From Lachnospiraceae bacterium UBA4364 (lineage in GTDB: Bacteria > Bacillota > Clostridia > Lachnospirales > Lachnospiraceae), in the NCBI GenBank assembly GCA_002393955.1, contig DGSK01000062.1:63694-127693 (forward strand): a stretch of 64,000 bases of DNA, written 5' to 3'. The position numbers and the translations under genes are program-made. Under the pieces are notes generated by a model, which saw only the letters and a list, made by a program, of their open reading frames with translations, did no database searches and was not told where the DNA came from. Shown here piece by piece: positions 42,496 to 50,465 of the stretch; the first letter of the stretch is position 1, and each line of letters begins with the position of its first letter.

Positions 42496-42546
42496 ATGTA
42501 TAATCCATTGGCAGCCGGACCTTCGGAATGGATTTATGAAGAATAG
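42496..42546 (+). CDS. Tiny ORF in NRPS-like operon
   Basis: ATG at 42496, preceded by AGGA at 42487-42490, encodes MYNPLAAGPSEWIYEE (16 residues). Its TAG (42544-42546) touches the GGGAGG ribosome binding site of the next gene. It may be a coupling leader or a small peptide; no homology can be claimed and it may be chance. Confidence 0.25.
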   Translation: MYNPLAAGPSEWIYEE

Positions 42547-42557
42547 GGAGGGAAAAA

Positions 42558-43838
42558 GTGAAATACAGTATTGATACATACAGACTATACCAGAGCGAGA
42601 AATATTTTGCACATACTGTCCGCATTCACGTCAGAATGAAGGATGAAGTCGATATAAACATACTGGACAAAGCGGTTAACGCATCGATCAAGCGATATCC
42701 GTACTTTGCTGTCAGAGTGACTGTTGATGAGGATGGAGGGTATATTCTCGTTCCGAACGATAAGAAGATTGTCGTGATGCCTACGGTCGAAAAACTGCCG
42801 ATGATTGGAAGCAAGAGCATAAATGATCATCTGCTTTTTGTGGACTGCGCGGGAAAGGATATCTTTTTCAACATAAGCCATGCCATGTGCGGCGGAAGAG
42901 GCTTTCAGCCGTGGGTTATGACAAATGTATATGAGTATGTAAAAGAAAAATACAATGTGGAGCCCTTGGCACCGGAAATCAGAAAAACGGACAGTGACTT
43001 TCTTCCGGGTGAGACTGAGGAACCCACAATGGATATGCTGACAACGGAAGAGCCAATCTATAAAAGAAAAATTAAAAAAGCTCCGGTTCTTGGAATGGAT
43101 TACCTTACGAGTGTATTTATTCCGATAAAGAGAGATCCGAATTATATGGTCATTACCGTCAATCAGCAGGACCTTCTGAAAGTCTCGAAAATGAATGACT
43201 CCAGTGTGCTTTCTTTATTCTTCATTATGTTTGCAAGGACTTTAGACAGGGTGTTTCCCGAGAAAGACAGGGTTATTGTGGGAGAGGCGGCGCATAATCC
43301 GAGAGAGAGTGTCGGGCTTCCAAATACACATTGTGATTTTTTAAGCCATGTGCATGTGGACTATGACAGAGAAAGTTTAAAAGGTGATCTGGAAAAACTG
43401 GGAACAAGAACCAGAGGACAGATTATTCTTCAGACAGACCCGACTGTCAGCCATGCACAGGTAAAAGAACTGTTTGAACTGTATGAAGAGATCGACAAAC
43501 AGCACGGCCTTAAGGCCAAAAGGAAGTATATGGAAAAACACAGCCTTGCCACCGGAAAGGATGCACAGCATGGAAGCTTTATTGCCAATTACACAGGGCT
43601 GATGGACTGGGGTGAACTGGCGGATTATGTTGAGTTTTTTGTTTTTGTTATCGAAGGCCATTTTACGATAGAGATCACCGCCATGGCAGATAAGATTTAT
43701 GTCGGCTTCATGCAGCTTATAAAAACAGATAAGTACGTAAATCTCTTCCGGGAAGAACTTGAGAAGGTTGGTATTCCGTCTACGATTGAGGGTCCGTTTC
43801 CCAAGAGACTGCCAAAGCATGAAATACCTGTGAAATAA
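42558..43838 (+). CDS. Condensation-domain-like acyltransferase
   Basis: A 426-residue protein with the layout of the chloramphenicol-acetyltransferase/condensation superfamily: NASIKRYPYFAVRV early, then FFNISHAMCGGRGF (His108) in place of the usual HHxxxDG, and a late DW/NYTGLMDW segment like the DFGWG region. It is related to alcohol acetyltransferase-like and stand-alone condensation proteins. The second His of the motif is kept but the first is Ser, and the Asp is replaced, so activity may be altered. GTG start with GGGAGG at 42546-42551. It follows the MATE gene in the same direction and probably belongs to the same natural-product operon. Confidence 0.75.
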   Translation: MKYSIDTYRLYQSEKYFAHTVRIHVRMKDEVDINILDKAVNASIKRYPYFAVRVTVDEDGGYILVPNDKKIVVMPTVEKLPMIGSKSINDHLLFVDCAGKDIFFNISHAMCGGRGFQPWVMTNVYEYVKEKYNVEPLAPEIRKTDSDFLPGETEEPTMDMLTTEEPIYKRKIKKAPVLGMDYLTSVFIPIKRDPNYMVITVNQQDLLKVSKMNDSSVLSLFFIMFARTLDRVFPEKDRVIVGEAAHNPRESVGLPNTHCDFLSHVHVDYDRESLKGDLEKLGTRTRGQIILQTDPTVSHAQVKELFELYEEIDKQHGLKAKRKYMEKHSLATGKDAQHGSFIANYTGLMDWGELADYVEFFVFVIEGHFTIEITAMADKIYVGFMQLIKTDKYVNLFREELEKVGIPSTIEGPFPKRLPKHEIPVK

Positions 43839-43927
43839 AGTTCGCGGCCGCGTTGCGGCTGGTATGTGTTTTTGGGCAGTACAAAGTGTTAAAATAAAAC
43901 GCATTTGGGCTGAAGAAAGTTAAGTAA

Positions 43928-44911
43928 ATGAGCGTGATCAAAACCATAAGCTTTGCACCTATGGAAGGAATTACCGGTCCTACATACCGGAGAGTTCATC
44001 GTGAATTCTTCAGTGGTGTGGACCGGTATTATACGCCTTTCTTGGCTGCAAATAAAAACCATAAATTCAAGCACAGGGAGACCAGGGAGTTTCTTCCCTA
44101 TGATCCGTGCCTTGTTCCTCAGGTGCTGACCGGAAAAGCAGAGGATTTCGTATGGGCGGCAAAAACAATAGCGGATGCCGGTTACGAGGAAGTCAATCTT
44201 AATCTCGGTTGTCCGGCTTCAACTGTGGTGACCAAGAAAAAGGGATCCGGACTCTTAGCGGATACCTATGCCCTGGAGTGTTTTCTGGATGGGATCTTTT
44301 CCGCCACTGACCTTCCGAAGATTTCCGTTAAAACAAGAATAGGGTTTAACAGCCCTGATGAAGCTGAGTACCTGGGAGAACTCTATGCGAATTACCCTTT
44401 CTGTGAGGTGGTCATTCATCCAAGGGTGCGGCAGGATTTTTATTCCGGAGTCACTGATCTTGATGCATTCCGGATAATGAAAGGTAAGCTGTCGTGTCCG
44501 GTGTGTTATAACGGAGACATTAGAACTCCGGAAGATGCATTCAGGATATGTGATATGTTTCCCGATGTGCATCACATAATGATAGGAAGAGGGCTGGTAT
44601 CTGATCCGGCACTGGCGAAGGAAATAAGAATACAGTCAGTTGATGTTGAATCCGTAGATTCAGAGAAAGTTGATGTTATTTCGGACCCGACTCGTCCTGA
44701 CAATGAGTTAATGCGTGAATTTGTCGATACACTTTGGCGAGAGTACAGCGAAATTTTCTCAGGTGAGCGCGATGTTTTATTCAAGATGAAGGAACTGTGG
44801 TTTCATATGGGCAGCATGTACCCTGAGTACTCAAAGCAGCTTGACGCCATAAAGAAATGCAGGCACGCCGATGAGTATCATGAGCAGGTGAGGAAGATAC
44901 TGGATCGGTAG
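43928..44911 (+). CDS. tRNA-dihydrouridine synthase family protein
   Basis: A 327-residue FMN-dependent TIM-barrel enzyme that reduces uridine to dihydrouridine in tRNA D loops. Visible are the start FAPMEGITGPTYRR, VNLNLGCPAST with catalytic Cys95, GSGLLAD, ISVKTRIG, VVIHPRVRQDFYSG and IMIGRGLVSDPAL. Length is normal. It starts 89 bp after the condensation-like gene with a weak ribosome binding site (GAAGAAAG). Confidence 0.92.
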   Translation: MSVIKTISFAPMEGITGPTYRRVHREFFSGVDRYYTPFLAANKNHKFKHRETREFLPYDPCLVPQVLTGKAEDFVWAAKTIADAGYEEVNLNLGCPASTVVTKKKGSGLLADTYALECFLDGIFSATDLPKISVKTRIGFNSPDEAEYLGELYANYPFCEVVIHPRVRQDFYSGVTDLDAFRIMKGKLSCPVCYNGDIRTPEDAFRICDMFPDVHHIMIGRGLVSDPALAKEIRIQSVDVESVDSEKVDVISDPTRPDNELMREFVDTLWREYSEIFSGERDVLFKMKELWFHMGSMYPEYSKQLDAIKKCRHADEYHEQVRKILDR

Positions 44912-45003
44912 CAGGATAACGGCTGACTTGAATTTTATATGATAAAATATACAAGGTTGTAAGAATGCAATGAAGATGGCGGCAGCCGGTTCGGAGGTTA
45001 GTT

Positions 45004-45600
45004 TTGGGAGAGAATAAAAAGAATAAAGATCCCCTTGCATGGGAGGAAATAAGCACGGAGCATATTATACAGGACGAGTGGATAGATTTCCGCAGATCCG
45101 CATACAGATTTCCGGACGGAAGTGTATTTGAGCCGTATTACAGCTATAGCAGAAAGGATTATGTGGTGATAGTGGCTTCGGATACGGAAGGAAAATATCT
45201 ATGTGTGCGTCAGTACCGCCAGGGGATCGAGGAAGTGACTACGGAGTTCCCTGCCGGGGGGATAGAACGTACGGATGGAAAAGAGTATGGGGGATCGGGA
45301 GATATTTCAGCCGAGGAATCGCTGGCTGCCGCCAAAAGGGAGCTGCGTGAAGAGACCGGCTACGAATCAGATGAATGGCGGCACTTGCTTAAGGTTCCTT
45401 CCAATGCGACCATAGCGGATAATTATGCACATCTATTCGTGGCAAGAAACTGCCGTAAGGTTTCCGGCCAGGATCTGGATGATACGGAGTTCTTGAATGT
45501 GATAAAGCTTTCCGCACAGGAAATAGAAACTCTTATCGCTGAGGAAAAGTTCCAACAGGCAGTACATATCGCCGCATGGCTGCTGGCCTGCAGGAGATGA
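45004..45600 (+). CDS. NUDIX hydrolase
   Basis: A 198-residue protein of the ADP-ribose pyrophosphatase-like NUDIX group. The NUDIX box is seen as FPAGGIE..., followed after an insertion by EESLAAAKRELREETGYES. RKDYVVIVAS and CVRQYRQGIEEVTTEFPAGG fit the ADP-sugar subgroup. The start is TTG at 45004, with CGGAGG upstream. It hydrolyses a nucleoside diphosphate linked to another group, probably ADP-ribose; the exact substrate is inferred. Confidence 0.88.
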   Translation: MGENKKNKDPLAWEEISTEHIIQDEWIDFRRSAYRFPDGSVFEPYYSYSRKDYVVIVASDTEGKYLCVRQYRQGIEEVTTEFPAGGIERTDGKEYGGSGDISAEESLAAAKRELREETGYESDEWRHLLKVPSNATIADNYAHLFVARNCRKVSGQDLDDTEFLNVIKLSAQEIETLIAEEKFQQAVHIAAWLLACRR

Positions 45601-45637
45601 GAGAAGTTTGGACTAGGAAAGACAGGAGGATTAGAAA

Positions 45638-45895
45638 ATGGATAGTTTTGCTGAATTCAGAAAGCTTTTGCAGGGAATAGACATGTATTATGAAGGGTTT
45701 GAACATGGTGTGATTTCTTACATAAAGATGCCAGGTAATGAATATAAACAGAAGATGATAGAAGATTATATCATAGGCCATCCGGATGCGGATGTAAATG
45801 ATGTAACATCATATATGATGGAGGAAACAGGCTTCTGGGAGATCTACGCTGATTATCTTCCTTCAGGCAGACCGGATATCCTGGCAGCAAAATAA
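45638..45895 (+). CDS. Small hypothetical protein
   Basis: An 85-residue protein with a strong AGGAGG ribosome binding site 37 bp after the NUDIX gene, so probably co-transcribed with it. Sequence is Tyr/Glu/Asp-rich with a YIIGHPDADVNDVTSYMMEE segment. No membrane segment, no motif I recognise. Confidence 0.65.
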   Translation: MDSFAEFRKLLQGIDMYYEGFEHGVISYIKMPGNEYKQKMIEDYIIGHPDADVNDVTSYMMEETGFWEIYADYLPSGRPDILAAK

Positions 45896-45959
45896 ATGCT
45901 CTTATAAAGAAATTTTCTAAAAATCTTTCGCCATAAGTGAAAGATTTTTATCCGGATAT

Positions 45960-46130
45960 TAGCCTGGAGAAGTGGTAGATAAAACAATTGCCGAGATTCC
46001 AAAGGAATTTCAGATAAGAAGTTTTCTGATAAAGAACCGTGCGGAGGTGAAAAATATGTGCCTGACAGAATACAACGAAGCCGAAACTATGCAGATGTTT
46101 AAGGAAGAGGGCAGAGATGCGATTGAGCTT
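45960..46130 (+). pseudogene. Fragment of a PD-(D/E)XK putative transposase gene
   Basis: The reading VVDKTIAEIPKEFQIRSF, then VKNMCLTEYNEAETMQMF and GRDAI corresponds to residues of about 200-245 of the intact protein at 28734-29597. The first 200 codons, including the nuclease site, are missing, and the 3' end runs into an IS110-like piece. The copy is dead. Confidence 0.8.
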
Positions 46131-46297
46131 GCCTTTCTTTGTGGACCTCCGTTCCTATGTAAACTTTGGTATTATTCATTTGTGACCTCCTTTTGTATGC
46201 GGTAATCCCTGTTACCATTGTTATTAGCAACTTTAGTATACAGGTAAATCCACGTTGCTACAAAATGGAGGTCATTACATATCGTCAATATATTTTT
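46130..46297 (-). mobile_element. IS110-like remnant, 5' end only
   Basis: On the minus strand AAAGGAGGT precedes ATG at 46179, and translation reads MNNTKVYIGTEVHKERQA, close to the VY(V/I)GIDVHKE start of IS110-family DEDD transposases. The frame then runs into the nuclease fragment and stops. Upstream non-coding sequence includes a TAGCAAC/GTTGCTA stem (46225-46260) and GGTAA/TTACC, which could be part of the element's left end. Only the first 18 or so codons survive. Confidence 0.45.
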
Positions 46298-46349
46298 AAG
46301 GATTTAGACAAAAACGGTGTTGGGATTTTTCTAAATCCTTTTTTTTTTT
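46298..46349 (+). terminator. Terminator with long T-run
   Basis: AAGGATTTA (46298-46306) pairs with TAAATCCTT (46332-46340), followed by T up to 46349 (eleven T). The loop is long, with its own A/T pairing. Confidence 0.75.
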
Positions 46350-46598
46350 GCAGATTTAGACAGGGTTGAGAATCATCAATGTAAAGTTTGGGTGAAAAAG
46401 TTCTGCTGGTTCCATGATATATATTGTATAGGGAGTGACTTAGAGATCGTTAACAGGGGATAAATGTATGGCGTTTGAATGTTCTGACAAGCTAGAGCAA
46501 AAATTATTTCTGTAAAGTGAAAGATTTCCCTGAAAAGCGGGTATGTATTATTAGAGGCTGAAAAAAGGGATGCCGACATCAAAAAAGGGAGGGTTATT
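46350..46598 (+). other. Upstream region of the clpP paralogue
   Basis: Non-coding, no supported gene. CTAAATC recurs near the terminator as AGATTTAG (46353-46360). GGGAGGG at about 46586-46592 is the ribosome binding site of the next gene. Confidence 0.4.
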
Positions 46599-47252
46599 AT
46601 GAGAGATTTAATCTATAGTGCAAATGGAACAGAGGTAGTAATGAGTGACAGGATCACTCGCACCAACGAGTGGATCCCTGCAGTGGAGGAGGAGTCCTGT
46701 AACGGTGTCAATGTGGTTCCTCTCAGAACCAGGCATTTTTCCAACGGCAGGCTTTTCCTGACGGGTGAGGTGACGGAGGATATGGCAAATGATTTCGTAT
46801 CACAGATGCTTTACCTCGTGGAAAAAGGCGAGCCTGTTGAAATCTACATCAACAGTCCGGGCGGTTCGGTAAATGCCGGTCTGGTGATATACGACATGAT
46901 ACAGGCCTGTGCTGAAAAGATCGATATCGATCTGTACTGCGTAGGCTTGGCCGCATCAATGGGTGCAGTGATACTCGCTGGCGGGAAGAAGGGTCACAGA
47001 TTTATCCTTCCCCACAGCAAAGTAATGATACATGAGCCGCTTATCGCAGGCGGTATGGGAGGCTCTGCTACTTCCATAAAGAAGACTGCGGATTCCATAC
47101 TTGAGACAAAGGCCGTAACTAACGGCATACTGGCAAAGCATACCGGCAAGACAATGGAAGAGATAGATGAAGCCACTTCCTTTGATAATTTCATGAACGC
47201 AGAGGAAGCAGTGAAGTTCGGAATCTGCGATAAAATCAGAAATATGATTTGA
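46599..47252 (+). CDS. ClpP-family serine protease paralogue
   Basis: A 217-residue ClpP-like protein with the full triad: Ser120 in GLAASMGAV, His145 in VMIHEP and Asp196 in SFDNFM. Compared with housekeeping ClpP it has a longer N-terminal stretch (about 1-35) and a Gly-rich GGMGGSATSI handle region. The gene is not next to clpX or tig but 159 bp upstream of a VirD4/TraG-type ATPase. ClpP-like proteins are known on some conjugative elements and phages. It probably forms a cytoplasmic oligomeric peptidase; its AAA+ partner is unknown. Confidence 0.88.
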   Translation: MRDLIYSANGTEVVMSDRITRTNEWIPAVEEESCNGVNVVPLRTRHFSNGRLFLTGEVTEDMANDFVSQMLYLVEKGEPVEIYINSPGGSVNAGLVIYDMIQACAEKIDIDLYCVGLAASMGAVILAGGKKGHRFILPHSKVMIHEPLIAGGMGGSATSIKKTADSILETKAVTNGILAKHTGKTMEEIDEATSFDNFMNAEEAVKFGICDKIRNMI

Positions 47253-47411
47253 ATACAAAGGCTGGTCACTGGCTGAAACCTTCCACACCGTGTAGTTTTG
47301 GCAAAAGGTATTACCGCCAGGCAGGCTACCGGCGTGAGGAAGTTGGCGAAATAAAGGAGTTCTAATAATTAACACGCACAACGCTGATAAAAACGGCAGA
47401 AAGGAAAAACT

Positions 47412-48779
47412 ATGTCAGGAAAACTTATAGCAAAAGAAACCATAACTAAGACTCTTGAGAGGGGAGACCTGATCCTTGGCAAGGGACAGTATTATTCCAA
47501 GGACGGGATTAAGACACAGCTTAACAATAATGTGCTGGTGGTCGGAACCTCCGGCGCCGGAAAGACAAGAAGCATCGTAATGCCCAATCTCCTTCAGGCA
47601 GACGGCAGTTATGTTGTTTCCGATCCAAAGGGAAGCCTCAGCAAAAGTATGGGGCCGTACCTCGAGTCTGTGGGGTACAAGGTGATCCGCATGGATTTTA
47701 TCCATCCCGAAAGATCCACCAGATATAATCCCCTTGCCCACATACGGAATACGAGGGATATACAGAAGCTGGCCCATAATATCGTCTATGAAATGAATAT
47801 CGGAAGCGGTGAGGGGAAAAGGGGTGGCAGCTATGATCCTTTCTGGGATAAAGCCAGTGAGATGCTGATCACATCGATTTTAGGATATGTAATGGAAAAT
47901 GATGAGATACCTGTGAATAAGAAAAATCTTATTACAGTAAAGGAATATATAAAAAAGGCGAATCGAAAAGATGGTAACAGTGTCCGTTCTAAGTCTGAAA
48001 TGGACGAATTAATGTATCGGCACAAATTAAGAATGGCGGCGAGGGGAATCGAAAGCTGGGCGGCAACCAGGTATGATGATTACAACTGTTCGCCCGATAA
48101 GACTCACCAGACGATCAACATAACCTCCATCTCCAACTTTTCCATGATCGATACCTTGGAAACAAGAAAAATGGTTTGCGGTGATGATATCGATTTTGAA
48201 CAGATCGGAAACGAACCTACTGTTGTATTCGTGGAAGTCTGCGACAGCGACCGTTCCATGGATTTCCTTGTGAATCTGTTCTATAGTCAGCTTATGAACG
48301 CTCTTTGCGACTATGCGGATAATTATTGCGAAAACAGCCGTCTGCCGGTTCCTGTGCAGTTCATACTGGATGATTTTGCGACAAATGCGAGAATAGACAA
48401 TTTCCAGAATATGATCGCAAATATCAGGTCCAGGGGAATCTCTGCCATGATCATGGTGCAGTCGGAATCGCAGCTTAAGGCAGGGTATCGCGAAGATGCA
48501 AAAACCATTGTTGATAACTGCAACAGTTATGTGTATATGGGCGGCATGGACACGGAACTGACCAAAGACATATCCATAAGGGCGGACAAGCCCAGCAAGT
48601 ATATCCTGAATATGCCCATAGGATACAGCTGGATATTCAGGCGCGGTCAGGAGCCTGTCTATTGCAGAAATTTTGACATCGAAGCCTTTATGCAGGTTAA
48701 GGGCTTCGAATATGGTAAACCGGCAAAGTTTTCCTATGACCTGCTTGATGAAATATCATCGGAACGGCGCGGAGCCTGA
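47412..48779 (+). CDS. VirD4/TraG-type ATPase without membrane anchor
   Basis: A 455-residue P-loop ATPase of the type IV coupling-protein family. Walker A GTSGAGKT is at 45-52; YVVSDPKGSL and Walker B FILDDFA (about 316-322) follow, and MVQSESQLKAGY matches the family's sensor region. Coupling proteins normally start with two membrane helices; here the protein begins almost at the ATPase. No relaxase, VirB4 or mating-pore genes are nearby. It may be a relic of an integrative element or a soluble DNA pump used with the ClpP paralogue. Start ATG 47412 has GAAAGGAAA upstream. Confidence 0.88.
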   Translation: MSGKLIAKETITKTLERGDLILGKGQYYSKDGIKTQLNNNVLVVGTSGAGKTRSIVMPNLLQADGSYVVSDPKGSLSKSMGPYLESVGYKVIRMDFIHPERSTRYNPLAHIRNTRDIQKLAHNIVYEMNIGSGEGKRGGSYDPFWDKASEMLITSILGYVMENDEIPVNKKNLITVKEYIKKANRKDGNSVRSKSEMDELMYRHKLRMAARGIESWAATRYDDYNCSPDKTHQTINITSISNFSMIDTLETRKMVCGDDIDFEQIGNEPTVVFVEVCDSDRSMDFLVNLFYSQLMNALCDYADNYCENSRLPVPVQFILDDFATNARIDNFQNMIANIRSRGISAMIMVQSESQLKAGYREDAKTIVDNCNSYVYMGGMDTELTKDISIRADKPSKYILNMPIGYSWIFRRGQEPVYCRNFDIEAFMQVKGFEYGKPAKFSYDLLDEISSERRGA

Positions 48780-48845
48780 TATGCTGTATTCAAGTGCCGT
48801 TATGTCAGATCCGCTGAATCAATTGTGATATTCAGACTGCACTTG

Positions 48846-49286
48846 TCAATCAGCCTTCAGTTTACTGTACCTTATCGTATCCCCTTCCTCGCGTCGTTCG
48901 TAACCGTTCCGTTCGAAGCATTTCTGTGATGCGGCGTTATCTTTTTCAACAAGTGCAGAAAGAACCGATACCCGTTTATCGACGGCTGCATCTAAAAGCC
49001 TGATCATCTCAGTACCATAGCCTTTGCCCCTGTGAGTGGGGTTTATCATGTAGCTTATGGTGCCGGTATTATCATTTATATCTACCCGGATGTGTCCCAG
49101 TTTTTTTTCACCGTCAGTAAGGATAAACAGTTCACAATTTTCGTCAGCCAATTTTCCCCGGAACCATTTAATATGGGAATCGGGATCAATCTCTTCCTTA
49201 TTAAAAGATGCGGCTCTGGTCTGCGGATCATTCCGCCATGCATGGATATCCATGGCATCATCAATTGTAGCTTTCCTTAGATACAT
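48846..49286 (-). CDS. GNAT-family N-acetyltransferase
   Basis: A 146-residue GNAT protein. The start MYLRKATIDDAMDIHAWRNDPQTRAASFN and the acetyl-CoA loop HRGKGYGTEMI (about 86-96) are typical, and the AWRNDPxTR part resembles enzymes acting on amino sugars (PseH-like). It overlaps the end of the ROK kinase gene by 10 bp, so the two are coupled. Substrate unknown; amino-sugar acetylation is a guess. Confidence 0.88.
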   Translation of the reverse strand: MYLRKATIDDAMDIHAWRNDPQTRAASFNKEEIDPDSHIKWFRGKLADENCELFILTDGEKKLGHIRVDINDNTGTISYMINPTHRGKGYGTEMIRLLDAAVDKRVSVLSALVEKDNAASQKCFERNGYERREEGDTIRYSKLKAD

Positions 49287-50182
49287 GTTTTCACTCCGAT
49301 AATCTGATCATTCTCCTCCGCTGCCATCAGTGCCAGCTTTATGCAGCCCATTATGCCCTGGTCATCATTGAGGCTGGCTGTAACGATGTACGCTGAAAGG
49401 TCAGCCAACTCGTCTGTTTTCAGGTAGCCGCACAGCTGCATTTTTACCTCGTTCCTTATCATATCCATCAGCTGCAGCTGGTGCATTACGCCTCCGCCAA
49501 GGATTATTCTTTGTGGGGAAAGTGTGAGAATGATGTTTGCTATTGCCTGTCCTATATAATAAGCTTCAAGTTTCCATACATCTTCGCGGTTTGAAAGTTC
49601 TTTTCCCTCGGCTCCCCATCTGTCCTTAATGGCAGGACCGGATGCCATTCCCTCAAAACAGTTGTGGTGAAAGGGGCATCTGCCGGCAAAGCTGTCATCC
49701 GGATGTGTCCTAAGCAGCATATGTCCCAGCTCAGGGTGGAGCATTCCGTGGAGAAGCTTGCCATTTGAAAGCACGCCTCCGCCGATTCCTGTGCCAATGG
49801 TGATATAGACCACATCGCTAAGGCCTTTTGAACTGCCATATGTAACCTCGCCCAGCAGTGAACCGTTTACATCTGTATCAAAACCTACGGGCACATTCAG
49901 GGCCCTGCCAAGTGTCCCGGCCAGGTCACAATTCATCCAGCCGGGCTTTGGGGTGGTAGTAATATATCCGTACTTTGGTTTTGATTTATCGAGACACAGC
50001 GGTCCAAAACTGGCAATCCCTAATGCTGCTATGTCTTTTCCACTGAAGAATTCTATTATGGAAGGTATTGTTTCTTCCGGCATAAGTGTTGGGATGGAGT
50101 ACCGCTCAAGGATATTTCCGTTTTCATCCCCGATGGCACAGATCATCTTGGTGCCGCCTGCTTCCAATGCGCCGTACTGCAT
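49277..50182 (-). CDS. ROK-family sugar kinase, fructokinase-like
   Basis: A 301-residue ROK protein. GALEAGGTKMICAIG is the ATP phosphate loop; ITIGTGIGGGVL and the catalytic Asp in DTDVNG are present. The zinc site reads HPELGHMLL...CPFHHNCFEGMASGPA, the pattern of ScrK/GmuE-type fructokinases. It would phosphorylate fructose or a related hexose in the cytoplasm, feeding Pgi, whose gene is divergent just upstream. The start is preceded by GGAGAC. Confidence 0.9.
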   Translation of the reverse strand: MQYGALEAGGTKMICAIGDENGNILERYSIPTLMPEETIPSIIEFFSGKDIAALGIASFGPLCLDKSKPKYGYITTTPKPGWMNCDLAGTLGRALNVPVGFDTDVNGSLLGEVTYGSSKGLSDVVYITIGTGIGGGVLSNGKLLHGMLHPELGHMLLRTHPDDSFAGRCPFHHNCFEGMASGPAIKDRWGAEGKELSNREDVWKLEAYYIGQAIANIILTLSPQRIILGGGVMHQLQLMDMIRNEVKMQLCGYLKTDELADLSAYIVTASLNDDQGIMGCIKLALMAAEENDQIIGVKTCI

Positions 50183-50381
50183 AATGCCAGTCTCCTGTCT
50201 GAAATATATACTGTAGCCGATTTAACTGCTGCTCACAGATAATAAATAAAACAAATTTATGCCATTCACAATATAACACAACTGGGTGTTTTTTTCATAA
50301 TGAATTGCGCAGGATGCTATTACTGCAGCCGTTAAATGTCGTCAATGACTGATTACAACACATCCGGTAAGCAATTGCTAC

Positions 50382-50410
50382 TTGTGAATGTTTTGCCTAT
50401 AAAGTATAAT
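50382..50410 (+). promoter_or_regulatory. pgi promoter
   Basis: TTGTGA (50382-50387), a 17-bp spacer and a perfect TATAAT (50405-50410), 55 bp before the pgi start. Confidence 0.7.
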
Positions 50411-50465
50411 TTTGTTGGCAAAATATGCCCGCATCTGCGGGATCAGTTTTTGGGAGGATAAGAAA

